Below, one piece after another: positions 20,036 to 27,994 of a stretch of DNA of 64,000 nt; positions within the stretch are counted from its first letter, which is position 1; every line of letters starts with the position of its first letter. The stretch spans positions 90,995 through 154,994 of the forward strand of contig VXRD01000170.1 of the NCBI GenBank assembly GCA_009838845.1, in the 5' to 3' direction. The notes below the pieces were generated by a model. That model did not search any database. It saw only the letters and a program-made list of their open reading frames with translations, and had not been told where the DNA came from. This DNA comes from Gemmatimonadota bacterium (lineage in GTDB: Bacteria; Latescibacterota; UBA2968). A program made the position numbers and the translations under genes.

Positions 20036-22024
20036 TCAATACCAGTGAATCATGTGGCCTTGACCGGGAAACCAGATGATATCTACCGCAAAAGATATTC
20101 CCACACCGACGGCCCAACCGACAACCAGGCCCAGTGCAAAGGGCTGAAATCGCCTGTAGAGGACAACGCCTCCGATCTTCATAACCAGCGCCTTTACCAA
20201 CCAGGCCAGAAAAATAGTGAAACCGATCCTCCGCATTGGCCAGGAGGTGGAAAGCGGAAAGCCGATCGGAGAAAGGGGCCACCCTGGAAACCTGTAACGC
20301 AGAAAGGTCAACAAGGCAGAGACAGCCACTCCGATCCCAAAGAAAAAAAGGCGATTCCAGTCCGTGGAAAAGGGCGTTCGGATCTTCGTGAGTGTGTCGA
20401 TAAAAGGGACCTGACTTCCCAGACCGAATACCCAGATGTTGAAGTTGTAGGCGCCCTGGCTGTATCCCAGATAGAAGGTAACCACTATGGAAATCACGAC
20501 TCCAGCAATGATCGCACCACCCAGTGCCGACATCAGTCCTCGTCGAACCTGGGGAATTCGATCCGCGAGTTTGCCCATTTGCGTGAACGAGGGCATGAAC
20601 ATAGCTGCGCCCCGGGTAACGAGCATATAGGTGAATACCATGGCCGTCATGCTTTCTGGAGGCATACCATATGACCCCAGAAGATATATGGTAGCCGACT
20701 GACCCGTCACCGGTACGACGACATAAAGAAGGCCCGTCTCCGCTACGATACGGGCAACACCAAGGTATCCGACGAGAGTACAGGAAATCAGGACGATGGC
20801 CATCTTATAACTCATCCCCGCATGGTGCAGAAAACCGATCACATAGACGAGCCCGAAGACCAACCCGAAAATAGCTATGCGGTAGGACATCATTTCTTCT
20901 GAACGACCAGCCTGGGCGGAACGGAAGGCCTGGTAGAAGACTTGCTTGATGTGATTTCGCCCAACCCAGAGTCCCCAGAAGACGATAAAACACATCGCCC
21001 CCCAGCTTTGCCAACCCACTGCGGGATTTAGAGAGGACCAGGGATCACCACGGGTGCCTATGGTGTACCCAAACCGGTTGAAAACGCCGCTTTGTAAAAT
21101 GAAAAGTAAAAAAAAGAACCAGGTACTGAACAGGGCCTCGAGATTGACGAAGAAGGCGAAGGCAAAGGCGAAAAAGCTGATGTGGAAATCAATTGTTGGA
21201 AAACCGGTTGCAAAGGTAAACCACTGAGGCAAGAGTGGGAAAGCGGGAATACCGGGCATGAAGTAGCCTGGGATATTCCAGCAAACGATGCCACAAGAAA
21301 CCGCGAATCCACCCCAGAAAATGCGGCCGTGCATATATTCCGGTAACCAACCCACAGCCCGCGACCGCATCGCCATATCGATCCCTACCCCGATGATGGG
21401 ATAATCGAGGCGTTCGTAATCAGTCCATTGTTTTCTCAAGCATACGACAATACATGCCGAGACCAGGGCAATACCCCCGGCAAAACTCAGCCACCAGAGA
21501 AGAGGACCAATCCAGACCTGCCAGGGAATCCGCATACCACCGGGCAATCCCTCAAAGAGATACCGCATGGAATCGCCGGAGTTCGATGGTGCCATCCAAT
21601 CGGGAATGTAGGGATGAAAATAGATACCCCACCCGTTTTCCGGCGTCGCCAGATAATACGGCGTCGCCAGAATACCGAGAACATATCCGATGAATCCATT
21701 GGTGGGCACGACACTGCCGACCAGTCCCATACTCATTACTGTTGCCAATTCCGAAGGTGCAAGCGAAAACCGGGGGCCAAACACTCGTCCGGCCACAGCG
21801 GAAAAGACGGTCAACAAGAGAAAAAGAATAAAGTTGACCATCGGAAAATGGCTCAGGTTCCAGGTTGAGGAATGTATGATGTAGTCGGACCAGGTCACCC
21901 AGAAATTTGCCAGACCAGCAAAGCAAAACCCAATGAGTACCGAGCGAAGGGTCAACCCCCTAACACGAGAAGAGTCGGGCACTTGATCTCGACGGTCGCG
22001 TGGAGTTTCTAATGTTTGGGACAC
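20036..22024 (-). CDS. DUF6785/DUF6784-type multi-pass membrane protein, copy 1
   Basis: The 662-residue, very hydrophobic protein has about 13-15 predicted membrane segments and short loops. It matches what I recognise as the DUF6785/DUF6784 family: an N-terminal cytoplasmic tail, NFWVTWSDYIIHSS, VGSVVPTNGFIGYVLG, the DYPIIGVGIDMA motif after segment 4, and a C-terminal GWAVGVGISF segment. It starts at GTG 22024 with no clear ribosome site. Its closest relative in view is the gene at 24901; they are similar over the full length, so the operon contains a tandem-type duplication around a ceramidase-like and a sulfatase gene. Function is unassigned. A transporter for the compound broken down by the operon is the simplest idea (inference). 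Confidence 0.8.
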   Translation of the reverse strand: MSQTLETPRDRRDQVPDSSRVRGLTLRSVLIGFCFAGLANFWVTWSDYIIHSSTWNLSHFPMVNFILFLLLTVFSAVAGRVFGPRFSLAPSELATVMSMGLVGSVVPTNGFIGYVLGILATPYYLATPENGWGIYFHPYIPDWMAPSNSGDSMRYLFEGLPGGMRIPWQVWIGPLLWWLSFAGGIALVSACIVVCLRKQWTDYERLDYPIIGVGIDMAMRSRAVGWLPEYMHGRIFWGGFAVSCGIVCWNIPGYFMPGIPAFPLLPQWFTFATGFPTIDFHISFFAFAFAFFVNLEALFSTWFFFLLFILQSGVFNRFGYTIGTRGDPWSSLNPAVGWQSWGAMCFIVFWGLWVGRNHIKQVFYQAFRSAQAGRSEEMMSYRIAIFGLVFGLVYVIGFLHHAGMSYKMAIVLISCTLVGYLGVARIVAETGLLYVVVPVTGQSATIYLLGSYGMPPESMTAMVFTYMLVTRGAAMFMPSFTQMGKLADRIPQVRRGLMSALGGAIIAGVVISIVVTFYLGYSQGAYNFNIWVFGLGSQVPFIDTLTKIRTPFSTDWNRLFFFGIGVAVSALLTFLRYRFPGWPLSPIGFPLSTSWPMRRIGFTIFLAWLVKALVMKIGGVVLYRRFQPFALGLVVGWAVGVGISFAVDIIWFPGQGHMIHWY

Positions 22025-22052
22025 GTGATCACACTTAATTTGAATTCACCAT

Positions 22053-23525
22053 CTATCGAAGTTCGATGTCTTCCACATCCGGCACGGCTACAGTGTCTTC
22101 GTGTATGGGCTGGACAGCCTGGCCCCATGCCGAAATGGTGCGATAATCCCGATCCAGAATAGCTGTTTCACTGATGATATCTGCGGGATCCCAGTCTTCG
22201 TAGAGGCGTTTCAAGAGCTTCTCTCGCACATCCTGGTACCGCGTGTCCAGACCCAGATCATTGAGTTCACCGGGGTCTTCTTCCAGGTTAAAGAGCGCTG
22301 GAGGTGTAGGCTCATTGTACTTGTAGAGCTTCCATGCTCCCTTGCGAATCATGCGGGAAGGCACTTCGGTGGCTACCCAGAGATGTTCGCTGAAGGTTTC
22401 ATCGACCCAGTTCGGATCGTTTTCTCCGCACATTTGGGGCCACAGTGAACGTCCATCGGTAGCAGGCAGGGGAGCGGCACCGGCCATCTCGATCAGAGTC
22501 GGTCCAATATCCATGAGGTTGCAGATACTATCGCTGATTCCACCCGCGGGGATGACCCCGGGCAAACGGGCAATGAGGGGCACGGAAACAGATGCTTCGT
22601 AGTAATTGCTTTTGGACCACAGTCCGTGTTCTCCGGCCATTTCGCCGTGGTCAGAGCAGTAGATGACCAGCGTGTTTTCAGCCAGCCCCGTCTCATCCAG
22701 CTTCTGGAGCATCTGGCCGACGATGCTGTCAAAGTACTCGCACATAGCAAAATAGGCTGCCCGGGCCACGCGAATGCGTTCTTCGGGGAATGTTCTGTCC
22801 AGATCGCGCAGGCGTTTCAGCTTGCGGATAGCCGCCGGTGCTCTCTGTGCCTCTTCAGGCGTTGGCTGAGGAACATCTACCCGGTCGTAATAATATTCGA
22901 AAAGTTCCTTTGTAGCGGCGATATAGGGGCAGTGCGGAAGAACAAAGCCAGCCACAGCGGCAAAGGGACGGTCTCCCCCATCATGGGCCTTCTCGTCCAG
23001 ATAATCAAGGGCAGACGCAACGACCATGTCATCATACGCCTGATAGGTACACATCCCATAACCGGCATATTCTACGCTCACGCGGCTCTGCCCAGATACA
23101 CCCAGAGGCATTTTGCGAAACAGGGGAGCGCCCTGCAAAGAAACACCGGGGTGATGTGCGCCCCATTCGCCAATGGGCCGTCGCTCAAATCCGTGCCGCT
23201 GATCCGATCCAACAAAGTGCATGCGTCCAATCAGGGCAGTTTCATAGCCGGCTGCGCCCATGCCATGTGCCCAGGTGGGGATGGCAGAAGAGAGGATCTG
23301 GCTATTTGTCCAGACGCGGTTCGCGGTGGGCGTTCTGGATGTCATAAAAGCCATCCGGCTGGGCACGCAAAGCGGTGCTGCGCAATAGGCGTTGTTGAAC
23401 CGTATGCCTTCGGCGGCAAGCCGGTCCATATGCGGGGTTCGAACCACTTCATCGCCATAACATCCGATGTGAAATTTGCTGTGTTGATCGGACATAATCA
23501 CCAGAATATTGGGTCTATCTGCCAT
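22053..23525 (-). CDS. Type I sulfatase (formylglycine-dependent)
   Basis: An arylsulfatase-family protein of 490 residues. The start ATG 23525 has GGAGG at a good distance; an upstream ATG at 23579 would run into the preceding gene's end and lacks support. Key residues: RPNILVIMSDQHS with the calcium-binding Asp, the FGly motif CVPSR at Cys53-Arg57 (C-x-P-S-R, needs conversion of Cys to formylglycine), YCSDHGEMAGEHG with the second metal site, and WSKSNYYE. There is no signal peptide, so it would be cytoplasmic, which is unusual since many sulfatases are exported. No formylglycine-generating enzyme is in the window. It would remove sulfate from an organic ester (family knowledge); the substrate is unknown. 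It lies between the ceramidase-like and the first DUF6785 genes of the same operon. Confidence 0.9.
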   Translation of the reverse strand: MADRPNILVIMSDQHSKFHIGCYGDEVVRTPHMDRLAAEGIRFNNAYCAAPLCVPSRMAFMTSRTPTANRVWTNSQILSSAIPTWAHGMGAAGYETALIGRMHFVGSDQRHGFERRPIGEWGAHHPGVSLQGAPLFRKMPLGVSGQSRVSVEYAGYGMCTYQAYDDMVVASALDYLDEKAHDGGDRPFAAVAGFVLPHCPYIAATKELFEYYYDRVDVPQPTPEEAQRAPAAIRKLKRLRDLDRTFPEERIRVARAAYFAMCEYFDSIVGQMLQKLDETGLAENTLVIYCSDHGEMAGEHGLWSKSNYYEASVSVPLIARLPGVIPAGGISDSICNLMDIGPTLIEMAGAAPLPATDGRSLWPQMCGENDPNWVDETFSEHLWVATEVPSRMIRKGAWKLYKYNEPTPPALFNLEEDPGELNDLGLDTRYQDVREKLLKRLYEDWDPADIISETAILDRDYRTISAWGQAVQPIHEDTVAVPDVEDIELR

Positions 23526-23538
23526 ATGAATCCCTCCG

Positions 23539-24888
23539 TTATGCCACGACCTGCCGGAGCAGTGCCAGGCAATTCTCATTGATCATACCGCCCGCCTCGG
23601 GATCGACCTGGCAGGCGTGGGTGACTTCGTATCCTCCCTCGGGGTAGGCATCCACGGTAGGTACATACCCGATGGAGCCATTCGTATAGCCCACGAAGAA
23701 AGTGTGATCAAACGACGATTGATTTTTCACAAGCATGCCGTTTTCGGTAAAAATCTCCGCCGGAGCAGTCACAAAGGCGAGATCGCCGATTCGCCATGCC
23801 TGTAATTCCGTCTCAACGGGATCGAGTGGAACCCCTGTCTGATGGCTTCTAATTGCTTCCCGCACCCGACTTTGCCTCAACTCTGTCCAATATCGCTGCC
23901 CATCTGAAAGATTTCTCGCTTTCAACTCCTGATCGAATTCCCCATCGAGCTGTTCCGCGCTTTTTAAGTCGCCGTACACGTAGCGGGGCAGGTTTATAGT
24001 TTTTGAAGCGAGATTCAAACCTTGAGCCTCACCAACGCTGATGGTTTCCCAAACGCGCACCACTTCGCAGCCCAGTCGAATGCCCAGACTGTCCGATGGC
24101 TTGTGAAGATCTTCTGGTCGCTGATCCGGTCCGCGGAATCCCAGAGCGGGATTGATATCGCCCGCCGCCCCTTGTAGAAAGAGACAATACGCGCCGGTAA
24201 GACCTTCTACCACCTGGGTCATCTTTCCGGAAAACCCGGCAGAAATAGCGCGTTGCTGAGAAGTCTGTGCAACCGGATGCGTCGCAAAATTGACCAGACA
24301 GGCGATAGGGTTTCCCTCTATATCTTCAATCCGCGCCACACCGACCTCGCGGTCAACGGGTCCATCGTAGTTGTTGCCGAGAATGATCCGTCCATCTGGA
24401 GTTTTCTCTCTGCGGTTAATACCGATATCGGAACTGCCCCAGCCGATACCCATTCGCGCTGGCTTCAAATTTTGCTGTGCCTCCTGTACCAGGCCTGCCA
24501 GTTTGAATCCGAGATGAATTCGATAGGCATCGACCAACTCGGAGGCTTCAGCCGATCCCGGTCCCGGCGATGGGGATTGCTTACCTGCGCGATCGATATC
24601 AGGCCCGTAATGGGTGTGGCTGCATGCCAGGGTAATCCGATTGGCGGAGATTCCCGATACGGCCTGGATGAGCTCGCGAAACTCGGCGACTGTTTCCGCC
24701 TTAAACTGGAGGAGATCCGAGGCGATCAATACGGCTTGCTCCCCCGCGCAGGAAACTGCCATAGCCGTGGCATATAACGGGTCATTTACGCGCGTCGATG
24801 ATCCCCGCCCCGCAAATCCGACCATGGGGATGCCCACCGCAGGGGTGATGTCGGTGCGGGCAATGCCGATTTCTATTGCATTTGCCAT
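23539..24888 (-). CDS. Neutral/alkaline ceramidase-like hydrolase, copy 3
   Basis: The 449-residue protein has RTDITPAVG at the N-terminus, CSHTHYGPD (both His of the HxH motif present, His91 and His93), NFATHPV (His204), APAEIF (Glu378) and GSIGYVPT (Tyr408). This copy keeps the full HxH pair, unlike the other two. The ceramidase hexapeptide GDVSPN reads GDINPA (243-248), so the catalytic Ser position is Asn246. Start ATG with AGAGAGG. It has no signal peptide and lacks the C-terminal Ig-like domain. It is 12 nt after the DUF6785 gene at 24901 and 13 nt before the sulfatase start, so all three are probably made together. The reaction is likely hydrolysis of an amide by a metal-bound water (inference from retained metal residues). 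Confidence 0.8.
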   Translation of the reverse strand: MANAIEIGIARTDITPAVGIPMVGFAGRGSSTRVNDPLYATAMAVSCAGEQAVLIASDLLQFKAETVAEFRELIQAVSGISANRITLACSHTHYGPDIDRAGKQSPSPGPGSAEASELVDAYRIHLGFKLAGLVQEAQQNLKPARMGIGWGSSDIGINRREKTPDGRIILGNNYDGPVDREVGVARIEDIEGNPIACLVNFATHPVAQTSQQRAISAGFSGKMTQVVEGLTGAYCLFLQGAAGDINPALGFRGPDQRPEDLHKPSDSLGIRLGCEVVRVWETISVGEAQGLNLASKTINLPRYVYGDLKSAEQLDGEFDQELKARNLSDGQRYWTELRQSRVREAIRSHQTGVPLDPVETELQAWRIGDLAFVTAPAEIFTENGMLVKNQSSFDHTFFVGYTNGSIGYVPTVDAYPEGGYEVTHACQVDPEAGGMINENCLALLRQVVA

Positions 24889-24900
24889 AGTGCCTCTCTT

Positions 24901-26889
24901 TCAATACGAGTGAATCCCGTGTCCGTTGCCGGGGAAGTAGAAGATGTCAATCAGAAAAGAGATGCCGACTCCGGCTGCCCAACCGACCAGGAGCCCGACT
25001 GCAAAGGGCTGGCACCGACGGTAGAGCACGGCACCCCCCAGTTTCATGATGACGGCCTTGATGAACCAGGCCAGAAAGATAGTGAACCCGACTCTGCGCA
25101 TGGGCCAGGAAGTGGCCAGGGGAAATCCAATGGGTGAAAGGGGCCACCAGGGAAAGCGATAGCGCAAAGCCACCAGCGCGGCCGAGACCAGCGCCCCGAA
25201 TAAAAAAAAGGAGATGCGATACCAGTCTGTTGTGAATGGCGACTGCATCTTGACCAGCGTATCGATGAAAGGACGCTGGCTGCCGCCCCCGCCCAACACC
25301 CATACGTTGAAGTTGTATGCCCCATGCGTGTAGCCCAGATACAGGGTTACAATGGCGGCAACCAGAACTCCGACCACAATTGAGGCACCAAGCGCGTAGA
25401 TCAGACGCCTTCGTATCTGGGGAATCTGATCTGCAAGCTTGCCCAGATGGGTCAGCGAAGGCATGAACATACCGGCACCCCTCGTGACGAGGATATAGGT
25501 GAATGCCATGGCTGTCATCGAGGATTCCGGCAGGCCACGCGATCCCAGAAAATATACGGTGGAGGACTGACCCGTTACCGGTACGACCACGTAGAGCAAC
25601 CCGGTTTCCACCAGGATGCGGGATACCCCCAGATAGCCGATGAGCGTGGAAAGCAAGAGCGCGATGGCCATAGTATAACTCATACCCGCACAGTACAGAA
25701 ATCCAATGGCATAAACCAGTCCACTGATCAGGCCGGTAAGAGCCATCCGGTAAGACATCATTTCTTCAGCTCTGCCTTCACCCGGTACCCCCCAGATGGC
25801 CTTTGAAAAAACGTCGCGCAGATGGTGGCGAGCAACCCAGATCCCCCAGGCTACGATGAAGCAGAGAGACCCCCAGCTTTGCCAGCCAACTGCGGGGTTG
25901 TGGGAAGACCAGGGATCTCCCGAGGTGCCGATGGTGAACCCAAATCGGTTAAATACCGCGCTCTGGATTAGAAAAATCAGGAAGAAGAACCAGACGCTGA
26001 ACAGGGCTTCAAGCCTGGCAAAAAATGCAAAAGCCAGTGCAAAAAAGCTGATGTGGAAGTCAATTGTGGGAAAACCAGCGGCCAGCGTAAACCACCTGGG
26101 AAGTAGAGGGAATTCGGGCAGGCCGGGTATGAAGTAACTGGGAATATTCCAACAAACGATTCCGCAGGCAACCGAAAAACCACCCCAGAACAGCTTGCCT
26201 TTCATGTATTCCGGCAGCCAGTTCCGGGGATTCGAGCGCAGCGCCATGTCGATGCCTACGCTGATGATGGGATAATCGAGCCGTTCGTTCTCCGTCCATT
26301 GCTTGCGCAAAATGACAACCGTGCAGGCCGAGATCAGCGTGATCGACGCTGCAAATGTAAGCCACCAGAAAAGCGGGCTTGCCCAGGTTTCCCAGGGGAT
26401 ATGCACACCTTTGGGTAGGCCTTCGAAAAAGTAGCGCACGGCGTCGTTTTCATCTCGCGGCGCCATCCAGTCGGCAAGGTGGGGGTGAAAGTAGAGCGCC
26501 CAACCATTCTCGGGGGTGGCCAGGTAATACGGCATGGCCAAAATGCCGAGCACATATCCCATAAATCCGTTGGTCGGCACGACGCTGCCCACCAGCCCCA
26601 TGGCCAGAACGGTGGCGAGTTCGGCAGATGAAAAAGACCAGCGCGGTCCAAATAATCTGTCTGAAACCGATGATAAGACTGTGAGGATGACAAACGGAAT
26701 GAAATTCACCATGGGGAAGTGGCTCAGATTCCAGGCCGAGGAATGAATTATGAAATCCGACCACGTGACCCACAGGTTGACCAGACAGACCACACCCAAC
26801 CCAATCAGAAACGAACGCAACGTGATCCCCCGCTCCTCTGCGGCGGAAGGCACTGGATGGCTAACGATGGGATCTTGCAGAGAGGACAA
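24901..26889 (-). CDS. DUF6785/DUF6784-type multi-pass membrane protein, copy 2 (first gene of the operon)
   Basis: The 662-residue paralogue of the protein at 20036, of equal length, with the same landmarks: NLWVTWSDFIIHSS, VGSVVPTNGFMGYVLG, DYPIISVGIDMALRS, and GWAAGVGISF near the end. About 13-15 membrane segments. It starts at TTG 26889 with GAGGAGAGA directly before it; no ATG fits. It is the first gene of the ten-gene - strand run and the ceramidase-like gene follows 12 nt after its stop. A palindrome array (26917-26946) lies just upstream of its start. Function unassigned; a membrane carrier for the operon's substrate is suggested only by position. Confidence 0.8.
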   Translation of the reverse strand: MSSLQDPIVSHPVPSAAEERGITLRSFLIGLGVVCLVNLWVTWSDFIIHSSAWNLSHFPMVNFIPFVILTVLSSVSDRLFGPRWSFSSAELATVLAMGLVGSVVPTNGFMGYVLGILAMPYYLATPENGWALYFHPHLADWMAPRDENDAVRYFFEGLPKGVHIPWETWASPLFWWLTFAASITLISACTVVILRKQWTENERLDYPIISVGIDMALRSNPRNWLPEYMKGKLFWGGFSVACGIVCWNIPSYFIPGLPEFPLLPRWFTLAAGFPTIDFHISFFALAFAFFARLEALFSVWFFFLIFLIQSAVFNRFGFTIGTSGDPWSSHNPAVGWQSWGSLCFIVAWGIWVARHHLRDVFSKAIWGVPGEGRAEEMMSYRMALTGLISGLVYAIGFLYCAGMSYTMAIALLLSTLIGYLGVSRILVETGLLYVVVPVTGQSSTVYFLGSRGLPESSMTAMAFTYILVTRGAGMFMPSLTHLGKLADQIPQIRRRLIYALGASIVVGVLVAAIVTLYLGYTHGAYNFNVWVLGGGGSQRPFIDTLVKMQSPFTTDWYRISFFLFGALVSAALVALRYRFPWWPLSPIGFPLATSWPMRRVGFTIFLAWFIKAVIMKLGGAVLYRRCQPFAVGLLVGWAAGVGISFLIDIFYFPGNGHGIHSY

Positions 26890-26916
26890 ATCTCTCCTCG
26901 CAATCCTTTGAGCGAC

Positions 26917-26946
26917 AGGCCTGTATCAGGCCTATCATTGGCCTGA
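26917..26946. promoter_or_regulatory. Overlapping AGGCCTG palindromes in the leader of the ten-gene operon
   Basis: In the 100 bp between the PorV-like stop and the DUF6785 start two hairpins overlap and exclude each other: AGGCCTG(TAT)CAGGCCT at 26917-26933 and TCAGGCC(TATCATT)GGCCTGA at 26926-26946. A further CAGG-GGG-CCTG follows at about 26950. Mutually exclusive stems suggest an attenuator, an operator array, or a terminator for the upstream operon without a T run. The sequence shows the repeats; the role is inference. Confidence 0.5.
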
Positions 26947-26989
26947 CCCAGGGGGCCTGCCGCCCAGTAATCTCGCAAACTGATCGGGT

Positions 26990-27979
26990 CTAAAAACTCC
27001 CACTCAGAGATACGCGCAGCGGAGCATCGAAGCCACCCTCAATCGCCGAATAGGCAAAATCGACAGAGACCTGCCTACCTCCCACATAGTTCACGCGAAC
27101 ACCGGCACCAAGTGAATAACTCTCGATGTCGTAATTGGTCTTGTATCCAGCTCGAAGCGCGAGCACCCTTGCGACCCAGAGTTCACCGCCAAAATGTAAC
27201 CGCTCACCGAAATCAGTGGCATAGCTGAAATCGACTGCGGCTGTGAGGTAGGTGGGATCTTCTATCGTTCCGTAAACCTCCATAGCAGCGGCGATATTGA
27301 AGACCATTGGCATGGCGAAAGTGACCGCTTCCGGCGTTACGTCTTTGCCGAAATTCTGCAATGTCATCGCCAACCTGCTGGAGCCAAATCCCGTGTAGAA
27401 CAGCGTGCCGAGTGAGACATCGTAACTGGAAATTTTCTTGTCGTGCAGCGTTTCCTGAATCCAGCGACCGTGAACGCCGAAGGAGAGCCTATCGGTCATT
27501 TTCTTCGCGTAAAGAAATCCGATGGCGACATCCCCAGCATTCACCATCTCTCCCGTTCCGAGCGGCTGGAGTATGGTGGTTTCCTTGCTCTTCTCAGGGT
27601 AGAAACCGATAAAGGTAACGCCCACCACGCCATACGGCGTATTCGCCGCAACAGCTCCGGAAGCAACCGTGCTGTTTACCAACCATCGGTTGTAAGAGAA
27701 CACGTACTCAATCCGTTTCATATGGGTCAAACCGGCAGGATTCTTGAATGCCGCATTGATATCATTGGATATGGCCGTGTACGCATCCCCCATTCCCACC
27801 GATCGCGCCCCCTGGGAAATCTTCAGAAATGCAAATCCTGTAAGCCCAATTCGCGAAGCAGCGGTTGAGGAGTAAATATCCTCATCCTTGATTTCCACAT
27901 ATCCCTGTCCCTGGGCGGGCGATTGCAGCAAAATCACAATCGCGAATACGCAGATTGATGCGTATATCCTGGTCATCAT
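26990..27979 (-). CDS. PorV/PorQ family outer-membrane beta-barrel protein
   Basis: The 329-residue protein has an N-terminal signal peptide (hydrophobic stretch to about residue 24, cut after AQG) and then the PorV/PorQ pattern: FLKISQGARSVGMGDAYTA and DINAAFKNPAGL, the typical FadL-like entry of these barrels. It ends as an outer-membrane barrel with a C-terminal SGSF, the final Phe. PorV shuttles cargo carrying a C-terminal signal in the type IX secretion system; PorQ is a relative (family knowledge). The start ATG has AAGGAG at 8 nt. It is the last gene of a five-gene operon, 15 nt after the gene encoding a CTD-bearing secreted protein, which fits a transfer role. No core type IX gene is in the window. 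Confidence 0.85.
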   Translation of the reverse strand: MMTRIYASICVFAIVILLQSPAQGQGYVEIKDEDIYSSTAASRIGLTGFAFLKISQGARSVGMGDAYTAISNDINAAFKNPAGLTHMKRIEYVFSYNRWLVNSTVASGAVAANTPYGVVGVTFIGFYPEKSKETTILQPLGTGEMVNAGDVAIGFLYAKKMTDRLSFGVHGRWIQETLHDKKISSYDVSLGTLFYTGFGSSRLAMTLQNFGKDVTPEAVTFAMPMVFNIAAAMEVYGTIEDPTYLTAAVDFSYATDFGERLHFGGELWVARVLALRAGYKTNYDIESYSLGAGVRVNYVGGRQVSVDFAYSAIEGGFDAPLRVSLSGSF

Positions 27980-27994
27980 AGCAAAGCTCCTTGA

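Noticed and set aside
22626..23582. 318-codon + strand open frame opposite the sulfatase
   Set aside because: Shadow of a gene with full sulfatase motifs.
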